Origin: JACQZU01 sp041908165
GTDB lineage: Bacteria > Acidobacteriota > Holophagae > Holophagales > Holophagaceae
Direction: 5' to 3'
Length of the DNA stretch: 64,000 nt
Assembly (NCBI GenBank): GCA_041908165.1
Contig: JAYRFV010000065.1
Location: 62,001-126,000 of the forward strand
Shown here: positions 36,241 through 43,790 of the stretch, piece by piece
Position numbering within the stretch: position 1 is the first letter of the stretch
Layout of the letters: every line of letters begins with the position of its first letter
Made by a program: the position numbers and the translations under genes
The notes under the pieces: generated by a model
Told to the model about the DNA's origin: nothing
What the model saw: only the letters and a program-made list of their open reading frames with translations
The model's database searches: none

Positions 36241-37314
36241 CTAGGCCGGGGCCGACCAGGGGATCCGGATCCGGGCCGTGGTCCCCGACCCCGGCTCGCT
36301 CAGGAGGGTGAAGGCCTGGCGGTCCTTGTACAGCAGCCGCAGCCGGTGGGTCGTGTTGGAGGTCCCGATCCCCTCCCGCCCCTTTTCGAAGCCCTTGCCG
36401 TCGTCCCTGACCTCCAGTTCCAGCCATTCCCCTTCCCTCCGGGCCCGGATCTCAATGGTAGAGGACCGGGCCAGCCCCGAGACGCCGTGGCGGATGGAAT
36501 TCTCCACCAGGGGCTGGAGCAGGAACGAGGGGACGCGGGCCTCCATGCATTCCGGCGGCACCTCGAACAGGACCCTCAGGCGGTCCTGGAACCGGATGCG
36601 CTCGATCGCCAGGTAGCCCTCGATGAAGGCCAGCTCCTGCCGCAGGCTGACCTCCTGCGTCGCGCCGGCGTCGAGGGTCATGCGCAGCAGGTCGGCCAGG
36701 CGGGTGAGCATGCGGTCGGCGGCCTCGCCGTCGCTGTGGATGAGCGCCGAGATGCTGTTCAGCGTGTTGAACAGGAAGTGCGGCTGCAGCTGCATGCGGA
36801 GGGCCTGGTTCTGGGCCTGGGCCAGGCGGCTCTCCAGCTGGGTCGCCTCGAGGTCCCGCTGGCGCATCCGGCGGTGGGCCCGGATCACGTGGTAGGCCGC
36901 CAGCACGCCCCACATGGTCAACAGGCTCATCTGGAAGTAGCTGCGGAAGAACCTCAGGAGCCCGGGCTTGAAGTGGCTGATCCACTTGGCCCGCTCCGGG
37001 GGGTCCATGAAGGGCCAGTTCACCAGGTAGATGAGGGTCAGGCCGGCCGCGGTCACCGCCAGGCTGGCCACGCCGTGCAGGGCCCAGGCCTTCCAGGCGC
37101 GGGCGCGGACCTCCTCGATGGGGAACCGGACGGCCAGGAACAGCACCACCAGGCCAAGCAGGCCCCAGATGAAGTTCTGGAGCAGGTTGAGCGGCAGCAG
37201 GTAGGTCAGGAGCTCGCCACGGGGGAACATGAGCTTGTCCATCAGCGTCATGTACAGGCCCATGGCCGCCCACACCATCCAGTAGGTCGTCCAGGTGCGC
37301 AGCCTGCTGCTCAT
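36241..37314 (-). CDS. LytS/YehU-type sensor histidine kinase
   Basis: 357 residues. Four hydrophobic helices (about 10-28, 36-62, 78-99 and 126-145) form the sensor part, followed by a coiled-coil linker, the His_kinase domain RMQLQPHFLFNTLNSISA (His179), and an HATPase_c domain with LLQPLVENSIRHG, VRDDGKGF and GTSNTTHRL. This is the LytS-like HisK class with a reduced dimerisation domain. There is no recognised ligand domain, so the signal is probably sensed in the membrane. Transcribed with the LytTR regulator downstream. Confidence 0.94.
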   Translation of the reverse strand: MSSRLRTWTTYWMVWAAMGLYMTLMDKLMFPRGELLTYLLPLNLLQNFIWGLLGLVVLFLAVRFPIEEVRARAWKAWALHGVASLAVTAAGLTLIYLVNWPFMDPPERAKWISHFKPGLLRFFRSYFQMSLLTMWGVLAAYHVIRAHRRMRQRDLEATQLESRLAQAQNQALRMQLQPHFLFNTLNSISALIHSDGEAADRMLTRLADLLRMTLDAGATQEVSLRQELAFIEGYLAIERIRFQDRLRVLFEVPPECMEARVPSFLLQPLVENSIRHGVSGLARSSTIEIRARREGEWLELEVRDDGKGFEKGREGIGTSNTTHRLRLLYKDRQAFTLLSEPGSGTTARIRIPWSAPA

Positions 37315-37390
37315 GGGTGCAGCCTAGCATCCAGCGGACGGCGGAGCCTCGTCCCTGGGACCAGCCGACGCGGACCGGGGTGAATGCAGG

Positions 37391-38683
37391 CTAGCGGATG
37401 GCATAGACCCTCCCGTCGGTGCTGCCGAAATAGAGGACACCCCCGGCCAGCACCGGGGAGGAGAGCACCGAGCCGAGGCTGAACATCCGGTGCAGGCCGA
37501 TGACCATGCCGTCGAGGGTCGCCTCCGGGTAGGTGCCCGGCTTCATCCGCCCGGACGCGTCCAGCCACTGGGGGCCGTTCTGCCGGTTCCCCTCGGTCTG
37601 GAAGGCGGCGGACTCGCGGCCGGCCTCGAGGTCGACACCGTGCAGCCAGCCGTCGGAGGTCCCGTAGTAGGCCATCCGGCCGGCCAGGGCCGGCGACGAG
37701 AACGACACCGCCCGGTTCTCCAGGCTCAGCAGGAGCGCGCCGCTGCGGGCATCCAGCACCTTGAACCGGGTGCCGTCGGACGTGGGAAACACCACCTTCC
37801 CATCCCGCAGGGCCGGCGAGGCGATCACCCAGCCCTTGCGGTTGTCGTGGCGCCAGCGTTCCTTCCCGGTGGAGGCGTCCAGGGCGTAGAAGTGGCCGTC
37901 CCGGCAGCCGAAGAACACCATGCCTTCCCCCACGGCGGCGGAGGAGGCGATCCCTTCCTGGTTGTGGAGGACCGGATCCTGGCCGGTCGCGAAGGTCCAG
38001 AGCACCTTGCCGCTCGCCGCGTCGAGGGCGTAGAAGTTCCGGTCCCAGCTGCCGATGTAGAGCCGGCCCTCGGCTAGGGCCGGACTGGCGTGGACCACGT
38101 CGCCGGTCGCGTGGCGCCACTTCAGGCTGCCGGTGGCCGCATCGAGGGCGTAGATGCAGCCGTCGCCGCTGCCGAAGTAGACGCAGGCCGTGTCCACCAC
38201 CGGCGAGGACAGGAAGACATCGAAGGGATCCGGCATCCGCTCCGTCCGGGGGGCCGCCCCGTGGATGCCGGGTGCGGTGAACCGCCGCTCCCCGCCGGTC
38301 TCGAAGCGCCACTTCTCCACCCCGGTGTCCGCGTCGAGGGCGTAGAAGCGCCCGTCCCGGCTGCCGAACAGCACCCGCCCCGCGGCCACGGCAGGGGTGG
38401 AGTCCACCGCGCCCCCGGTCCGGAACTCCCAGCGCAGGTCTCCACTGCGGGCATCCAGGGCGAGCAGGCGGCCATCGGTGCTCCCGACGTAGACGCGGCC
38501 TCCCGCGACGGTGGGGGAGCCCACCACCCGGCCGGCGGTCTGGAAGGACCAGAGCACCTTGTCCAGGGCGACCGGGGCCGAGTCGTAGACGCCCAGGTGC
38601 CTGGGCCCGCCCCGGAACATGGCGGGGTCGCTCCCCAGCAGGGCGCCCCAGCAGGCGAGGGTGAGGATCAATCGCGGGCGCAT
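37391..38683 (-). CDS. PQQ-type beta-propeller protein, exported
   Basis: 430 residues with a signal peptide (MRPRLILTLACWGALLGSDP). It consists of repeated PQQ-like blades with the consensus VYxGSxDGxxYALDAxTGxxxWxxxTGG, at least seven copies (for example VYVGSTDGRLLALDAR, VLFGSRDGRFYALDADTG, VYFGSGDGCIYALDAATG, LYIGSWDRNFYALDAASG, VFFGCRDGHFYALDASTG). It resembles BamB or outer-membrane-associated WD40/PQQ proteins without a dehydrogenase catalytic cap. The start at 38683 was chosen for the signal peptide; the frame stays open upstream without sense. Likely a scaffold or binding protein in the periplasm. Confidence 0.88.
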   Translation of the reverse strand: MRPRLILTLACWGALLGSDPAMFRGGPRHLGVYDSAPVALDKVLWSFQTAGRVVGSPTVAGGRVYVGSTDGRLLALDARSGDLRWEFRTGGAVDSTPAVAAGRVLFGSRDGRFYALDADTGVEKWRFETGGERRFTAPGIHGAAPRTERMPDPFDVFLSSPVVDTACVYFGSGDGCIYALDAATGSLKWRHATGDVVHASPALAEGRLYIGSWDRNFYALDAASGKVLWTFATGQDPVLHNQEGIASSAAVGEGMVFFGCRDGHFYALDASTGKERWRHDNRKGWVIASPALRDGKVVFPTSDGTRFKVLDARSGALLLSLENRAVSFSSPALAGRMAYYGTSDGWLHGVDLEAGRESAAFQTEGNRQNGPQWLDASGRMKPGTYPEATLDGMVIGLHRMFSLGSVLSSPVLAGGVLYFGSTDGRVYAIR

Positions 38684-38780
38684 GGCTTCTCCGAGGTAGC
38701 GCGAGTCTAGCCGGGGCCCTCGGCTTCCCGCCCTGCGGCAGGGGCGAGCCCACCCAGGCAGGGGTGAACCGCGCCCGGCC

Positions 38781-39977
38781 TCAGCGCGCCAGCAGGAACC
38801 CGCCCCACCATTCCGCCGCGGCCCGGGCCAGGCGGTCCTTCGGCAGCGGTCCCAGCGCCGGTTGCGGCCCCGCGGCCACCACCGGCGTGAGGGTGCTGGC
38901 CTGGGCTCCGAATCCACGCCCGCCCCCGATGTCGTTCAGGAGGACCGCGTCGAGGCGCTTCCGCGCCAGCTTCGCCTGGGCATTCGCCAGGTGGGTCTCG
39001 CTCTCGGCCGCGAAGCCCACCAGCCACTGGCCGGGCCGGCGCCGCTCGGACAGGGTGGCGAGCACGTCCGGGGTGCGGACCAGCACCAGCGTCTCCGGGC
39101 CGTCGGCCTTCTTCACCTTCTCCCGGGCGCAGGATTCGGGGCGCTGGTCGGCCACGGCCGCGGCGGCGAACAGCCCGTCCATCGCGCCCCAGCAGTCCAG
39201 GCAGGCCGCCAGCATCTGCTCCGCGCTGCGGACCCGCCGGCAGTCCACCCCCGGCGGTGCGGGCAGGTCGCCGCCGAGCACCAGCGTCACCTCCGCGCCG
39301 AGGTCCCGCAGGGCCCGGGCCAGTTCCACGCCCATCCCGCCCGTGCTGCGGTTGGTGAGGGTGCGGACCGGATCCAGGTCCTCCCGGGTGGGCCCGGCCG
39401 TCACCAGGACCCGCTTGCCGAGGTAGGCCGGGTGCTTCGGCCCCGCGATCCACTGCAGGGCCTCGGCGATGGCCTCGGGCTCCGCCAGCTTGCCGGTGCC
39501 TTCCTCCCCGCAGGCCAGCAGGCCCTCGGCGGGTTCGACGAAGTGGTGGCCGAAGTCGCGGAGGCGGGCCACGTTGGCCTGCACGGCCGGGTGGTCCCAC
39601 ATGGCGGTGTTCATGGCCGGGGCCCAGAGCACCGGAACCCGGGCGGCCAGGAGGACCGTCGTGAGCAGGTCGTCGGCCAGCCCGTGGGCAGCCTTCCCCA
39701 GGAGGTCGGCCGTGGCCGGGGCGATGCAGATCGCCTCGGACCAGCGGGCCAGATCGATGTGCTCGACCACCGGGCTGGGCCGCCATTCCGCCCGGTCCGG
39801 GTTGGCCCCGGACACCGGTTCGCCGGTGAGCGAGGCCAGGGTGAGCGGGGTGATGAAGCGCGCACCGGCCTCGGTCAGGACGCAGCGGACGGCGTGCCCG
39901 CGGCGGGTGAGGAGACGGGCCAGGTCCGCCGCCCTGTAGGCGGCGATGCCGCCGGGGATTCCGAGCAGGATCTTCAT
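38781..39977 (-). CDS. coaBC: Bifunctional phosphopantothenate-cysteine ligase / decarboxylase
   Basis: Two steps of coenzyme A synthesis in one 398-residue chain. The CoaC part (1-about 180) has GIPGGIAAYRAADL, the PAMNTAMWDHPA motif and ACGEEGTGKLAEPE. The CoaB part has VLVTAGPTREDLDPVRTLTN (cited in part), STGGMG, VKKADGPE and LNDIGGGRGFG. The start at 39977 (MKILLGIPGG) is fixed by homology. In many bacteria coaBC lies just after rpoZ; here the two are divergent, 268 bases apart. Confidence 0.96.
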   Translation of the reverse strand: MKILLGIPGGIAAYRAADLARLLTRRGHAVRCVLTEAGARFITPLTLASLTGEPVSGANPDRAEWRPSPVVEHIDLARWSEAICIAPATADLLGKAAHGLADDLLTTVLLAARVPVLWAPAMNTAMWDHPAVQANVARLRDFGHHFVEPAEGLLACGEEGTGKLAEPEAIAEALQWIAGPKHPAYLGKRVLVTAGPTREDLDPVRTLTNRSTGGMGVELARALRDLGAEVTLVLGGDLPAPPGVDCRRVRSAEQMLAACLDCWGAMDGLFAAAAVADQRPESCAREKVKKADGPETLVLVRTPDVLATLSERRRPGQWLVGFAAESETHLANAQAKLARKRLDAVLLNDIGGGRGFGAQASTLTPVVAAGPQPALGPLPKDRLARAAAEWWGGFLLAR

Positions 39978-40245
39978 GGCTCCATGGTCGGCCCGCGGGC
40001 GGCCCGGGTAAACGCCTTTCCATGCGCGCCGCCAGCCCGGGGCGCGCCCCGCCACCCCGACGGGAAGCCCGTGCCGCGCCGGGTAGGGACCTCGGTGCAG
40101 GGCCGGGTCCCGGGTACCGAAGGCCAGTGGTGCCCTGGGGGCCCTGCGGAGGCACCGCCGCCCTCCGGCGGGACCGCGCCCGAGGGAAGACCGTCCCTGG
40201 CATAATCCCGACCAACCTGATAGGATTTCCCTTCCGGAGCCGCCC

Positions 40246-40530
40246 ATGAGCCAGCGCACCATCGTCCACGTCCCCGAGGAAGTCCAGAACAAGTACCGCT
40301 TCGTGGTCGTCGCCGGGAAGCGCTGCGAGCAGCTTCAGCGCGGGGCCTACCCGAAGGTCGAGGTGACCGTGCCGATGAACAAGCTCGGCCACCCCCAGGA
40401 AGCGCCGCGGCTGGCCTCCTTCTGGGCCCAGGTCGGCATCCGCGAAGTGGAGGAGAGCCGGATCGCCTTCGAGGAGCCGGAAGTGTTCATGCCCGACTAC
40501 ACCACCGAGGCCCCGATCTCCGTCGAGTAG
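40246..40530 (+). CDS. rpoZ: DNA-directed RNA polymerase omega subunit
   Basis: 94 residues. NKYRFVVVAGKRCEQLQRGA is the omega core motif (family -xRFxLVxxAxxRARQL-). The rest is longer and acidic, with EVEESRIAFEEPEVFMPDYT matching omega C-termini of some deep-branching phyla. It assists assembly of beta' into RNA polymerase. GGAG eight bases upstream of the ATG supports the start. The 268-base region upstream (39978-40245), between it and coaBC, holds no other gene; a promoter cannot be placed exactly. Confidence 0.9.
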   Translation: MSQRTIVHVPEEVQNKYRFVVVAGKRCEQLQRGAYPKVEVTVPMNKLGHPQEAPRLASFWAQVGIREVEESRIAFEEPEVFMPDYTTEAPISVE

Positions 40531-40538
40531 GGCCGCCT

Positions 40539-41795
40539 TCAGCGCCGTTCGAAACCGGCGCCGACCACCGCCCCGATCCGCGCCTTGCGCAGCAGCAGGG
40601 TGCGCAGGTACTCCTGCCGGTCCACCACCAGGGCCTTGCGCGCCTTGGCGTCGGGCACCTGCCTCGGCCCTTCGGCTGGATCCATGAGGCCGTCCAGTTC
40701 GCGGCGGGTCCGGTCGATGGCGCCGCGCACCCGGATCACCCGGATCACCTTCTCGCGGCTCCGGCCGGCCTGGCGCTCGCGCCAGTTGTTCTCGGTCCAC
40801 AGCGGCTCGTAGCCGACCTCGCCGAGGACCACCTTGACGCTGCCGTCGGGGTTCCGGACCTTGCTGAAGGTGCAGAACAGGGCGGCGCCGTCGCGGTTGT
40901 CGCCCGCGGCCACGGGAAACAGGTCGGCTCGGTACATCCGGTCCTGGTTGCTGATGAAGTTGCCGAGCGAGAAGGCCACCACCCCGCTGCGCCCGCCCGC
41001 CTCGAGGATCTCCATGGGCTGGAGGACATGCGGATGGTGGCCGAGGATCAGGTCGGCCCCGCCCTCCACGAGGCGGGCGGCGATGTCACGGTGGCGACGC
41101 GTCGGCAGGTGGTGGTACTCGTCGCCCCAGTGGACGCTGACCACCACGGCATCGGCCAGGGTCCTGGCCTGGCGCACCGCCTGCAGGGCCGGTTCCAGGT
41201 CGAGCGGACGCACCCAGGGCTCGCTGGCCTTCCGGTTGAGGTCCAGGTTCAGGAGGTCCGTGAAGGCCAGGAAGGCCACCTTTACCCCGTTGGCCTCGAC
41301 GACCCGCGTGGCTTCGGCCTCGGCCTGGCTGCGACCGGCGCCGACCGCCAGGAGCCGGGCCTCCTGCAGCCGCTCGAGGGTTTCCGCAACGCCCCGGGCG
41401 CCCTGGTCGAAGGCGTGGTTGTTGGCGGTGCTGAGCAGGGTGAAGCCGCTCGAGCGGAGCACCTCGGGCAGGAGGGCGGGCGCGTTGAATTCGTAGGGGC
41501 GGCCGGGCCGTCCGGTTCGCGGCGCGACGGGCGTCTCCAGGTTGCCGAAGGCCACGTCGGCCTCCTTCAGCAGGGGCGCGACATCCTCCCAGAGGGCCGG
41601 GAAGCCGCCCTGCGCGCCGGCCTCCTTGACATCGGCGTGCATCATGATGTCCCCCACCGCCACCACCCGGAATTCGCCGAGGATCACGGGAAGGTGGGCG
41701 CTGATGGGCAGCCGGAAGGCCTCCGCCGGCCGGTCCTGGGGTCCCGGGGACAGCAGCAGCAGCAGACCTCCGCCGAGACCCGCCAGGCTACGCAT
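40539..41795 (-). CDS. CapA-family metallophosphoesterase-like protein
   Basis: 418 residues with an N-terminal hydrophobic anchor (MRSLAGLGGGLLLLLSPG). PGA_cap motifs: VAVGDIMMHADV, FGNLETPVAP, STANNHAFDQG, VSVHWGDEYHH, LILGHHPHVLQP and FSLGNFISN, with Asp, Asn and His metal ligands of the calcineurin-like fold. CapA/PgsA proteins act in poly-gamma-glutamate synthesis or capsule anchoring, but many homologues have other unknown roles. Its start overlaps the radical SAM stop by 8 bases, an unusual pairing. The 3' end is convergent with rpoZ, only 8 bases between stops. Confidence 0.9.
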   Translation of the reverse strand: MRSLAGLGGGLLLLLSPGPQDRPAEAFRLPISAHLPVILGEFRVVAVGDIMMHADVKEAGAQGGFPALWEDVAPLLKEADVAFGNLETPVAPRTGRPGRPYEFNAPALLPEVLRSSGFTLLSTANNHAFDQGARGVAETLERLQEARLLAVGAGRSQAEAEATRVVEANGVKVAFLAFTDLLNLDLNRKASEPWVRPLDLEPALQAVRQARTLADAVVVSVHWGDEYHHLPTRRHRDIAARLVEGGADLILGHHPHVLQPMEILEAGGRSGVVAFSLGNFISNQDRMYRADLFPVAAGDNRDGAALFCTFSKVRNPDGSVKVVLGEVGYEPLWTENNWRERQAGRSREKVIRVIRVRGAIDRTRRELDGLMDPAEGPRQVPDAKARKALVVDRQEYLRTLLLRKARIGAVVGAGFERR

Positions 41796-42672
41796 GCCAG
41801 ACCTCGGGACCGTAGTAGACCTCCAGGGGCACAGTCGGCAGGGCATCCCGGACCCGGGCGGCCAGGAGGTCCAGGGCCGCCGCCTTCAGCGGCCGGGCCG
41901 CGGCCTCGGGAGTCGGGCGGGCCACGGTGTACAGCTGGATCGCCTGGATCCGTCCACCCATGCGGAGGATCTGCTGGATCCGGGCGCAATAGGCGGCGGT
42001 TTCCTCCTCCGAGGGGCCCTGCCCTTCCCACTCCAGGAACAGGGACTGGATGGTCAGCGGTCGCAGCCGGGCGGTGACCTCCAGGTTCTGCAGGATCCGC
42101 TCGAAGGGCACCAGGGTGCGGCCGACGGCCTGGTAGTGGGCCTCGGTGCCGGCATCCAGCTTGGCCCAGACTTCGCCGTTGTTGGCGCCCAGGACGTCCA
42201 TGGCCTGCACCACCTCGCGGGCCTGGAGGCGTGAGGCGTCCGTGATCAGCACCATCTTCACGTCGTGCAGGCCGAGCCGCCACTTCAGCTCAGCCAGCCG
42301 CTCGACCGCGGGCAGGAATTCCGGGGCGGTGGTCGGCTCGCCGTCGCCGCTGAAGGCGATGTCGTTGAGCCGGCGCTGGTCCGCGGGCGTGCTGCTGAAG
42401 GGCGCCTCGTCGAAGAGCCGGCCGCTCGCCGCGAGCTGCAGCAGCGCCTCCATCTCCCGCTCGAGCTGGTCCAGGTCGATGTCCCGGCGCCTCGGCGGGG
42501 TCTTCCGGTCCACCTCGCAGTACACGCAGCCGAAGTTGCAGACCTTGTCGGGGTTCAGGTTCACGCCCAGGCTGAGGCCCCTGGAGCGGCGGCTGACCAC
42601 CGGGTAGCAGTAGTCGAAGTCCTGCCAGAGCCGGCGGTGGTCCAGGTGGGCGGGGTGCAGCGGAAGGTTCAT
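41788..42672 (-). CDS. Radical SAM protein of unknown substrate
   Basis: 294 residues. The [4Fe-4S]/SAM motif CNFGCVYC (Cys45, Cys49, Cys52; CxxxCxxC) lies in a TIM-barrel N-terminal part, followed by FSGDGEPTTAPEF (SAM-binding GGE-like), LITDASRL and AKLDAGT. The sequence is close to the 'wyosine-like' Fe-S oxidoreductase group, widespread single-copy radical SAM proteins without assigned function. The start at 42672 (MNLPLHPAHL) overlaps the thioesterase stop as ATGA. Its exact reaction cannot be inferred. Confidence 0.9.
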   Translation of the reverse strand: MNLPLHPAHLDHRRLWQDFDYCYPVVSRRSRGLSLGVNLNPDKVCNFGCVYCEVDRKTPPRRRDIDLDQLEREMEALLQLAASGRLFDEAPFSSTPADQRRLNDIAFSGDGEPTTAPEFLPAVERLAELKWRLGLHDVKMVLITDASRLQAREVVQAMDVLGANNGEVWAKLDAGTEAHYQAVGRTLVPFERILQNLEVTARLRPLTIQSLFLEWEGQGPSEEETAAYCARIQQILRMGGRIQAIQLYTVARPTPEAAARPLKAAALDLLAARVRDALPTVPLEVYYGPEVWHA

Positions 42673-43055
42673 GCGTCCTCCCCGGGGGCGCCGGGCTTCC
42701 AGTCGATCGGCACCGGGGAGCCGGCATCGTCCACGGCGACCATCACGAAGGCCCCGCTGGTGACCTCCCGCCGGGCACCGGTCTCCGGGTTGAAGGCGGA
42801 AACGTCGAGCTGCACCGTCAGGCTGGTCCGGCCCCGCCGGCCGAGCCGGCCGTCGAACTCGATCATCTCGCCCGCCCGGACCGGGCTGTGGAAGATCAGT
42901 TCGGACACCTTGAGCGTGACGAACCGCCCGTTCCGGCTCACCAGCCCGGCAAAGATCCCGCTGGCCTTGTCCATGCGCGCCATCATGTCGCCACCGAACA
43001 GGGTGCCGTTGAGGCCGATGTCCTGCTGCAGGACCATTTCGCGGGTGACGAGCAT
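42669..43055 (-). CDS. Acyl-CoA thioesterase, hotdog fold
   Basis: 128 residues, single hotdog domain of the YciA/BFIT type: VTREMVLQQDIGLNGTLFGG (cited in full at 20 residues), MARMDKASGIFA with the catalytic Asp, VSELIFHSPVRAGEMIEF, and GAFVMVAVD. Expected to hydrolyse acyl-CoA thioesters in the cytoplasm. The stop overlaps the radical SAM start; it lies 89 bases after the 2H phosphoesterase gene. Confidence 0.9.
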   Translation of the reverse strand: MLVTREMVLQQDIGLNGTLFGGDMMARMDKASGIFAGLVSRNGRFVTLKVSELIFHSPVRAGEMIEFDGRLGRRGRTSLTVQLDVSAFNPETGARREVTSGAFVMVAVDDAGSPVPIDWKPGAPGEDA

Positions 43056-43144
43056 GCAACCTCTGGACGGAAGGGATCGGGGGCCGACCCTCGGCCTTCC
43101 ATCATAGTGTCCCGGCCCGGCGCCGTTGGCCTGCAGGCGGCCGT

Positions 43145-43720
43145 TCAGCGTCCAGCCCGGCCATCGGCAACCTCCGCCTCGGCCTGGCCGAGCAGCGGGA
43201 ACCGCTCCCTGGGCTCGTAGCGCGGTCCGACCCAATCGAAGATAGTCAGGTTGCGGACCTCGAATTCCAGTTCCAGGTCCTGGTCCACCAGGAACTCCAC
43301 CACCATGGCCAGGCGATCCCGCGACAGGTCGCCCTGGGCCAGGGACAGGTGGGGCACCCAGCGGTTCGGGGCGTACAGGCCGAAGAGCCTTCCGCCCAGG
43401 GTCCCCGCCCGGTTCCACAGGCGCAGGTGGAGCTCGGCCAGCTGGGGGCAGCGGATGATGGGGGCGTAGCAGACCGGCTCGGGTCGCAGGAACAGCCCGA
43501 ACCCCACGGTGCGAAGCTGCAGCGGCGGGGTGGCCAGGGTGACCTCCTCCACCATCGGCTCCAGGTCGGCGTGGGCGATGCCTTCGCAGCCGAACAGCGT
43601 GACGTGCGGAAAGGGGACCTTGCGGATGCCCCGCAGGCCGGCGCGCTCCTCGAGCGCGTCCCAGACTGCGCGGACGCGCCGCGCGGTGGGTTCGTGCAAG
43701 GTCAAGGCCAGGGTGGACAT
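43145..43720 (-). CDS. 2H-phosphoesterase superfamily protein (RNA ligase/CPDase-like)
   Basis: 191 residues with two H-x-T/S-x motifs, FPHVTLFG and VPHLSLAQG, about 90 residues apart, the signature of the 2H superfamily (2'-5' RNA ligases, cyclic phosphodiesterases). The C-terminus NLTIFDWVGPRYEPRERF is conserved in the 2'-5' RNA ligase-like family. It likely opens 2',3'-cyclic phosphates; the natural substrate is unknown. The start at 43720 (MSTLALTLHEP) leaves 70 bases to the divergent kinase gene, so the promoters are close together. Confidence 0.85.
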   Translation of the reverse strand: MSTLALTLHEPTARRVRAVWDALEERAGLRGIRKVPFPHVTLFGCEGIAHADLEPMVEEVTLATPPLQLRTVGFGLFLRPEPVCYAPIIRCPQLAELHLRLWNRAGTLGGRLFGLYAPNRWVPHLSLAQGDLSRDRLAMVVEFLVDQDLELEFEVRNLTIFDWVGPRYEPRERFPLLGQAEAEVADGRAGR

Positions 43721-43790
43721 GGGCCGGGTCAGCATACTCCCACCCGGACCCGCGGTCCCGTCCCACCGCTCGGCTACCATCGGGAAGGCC

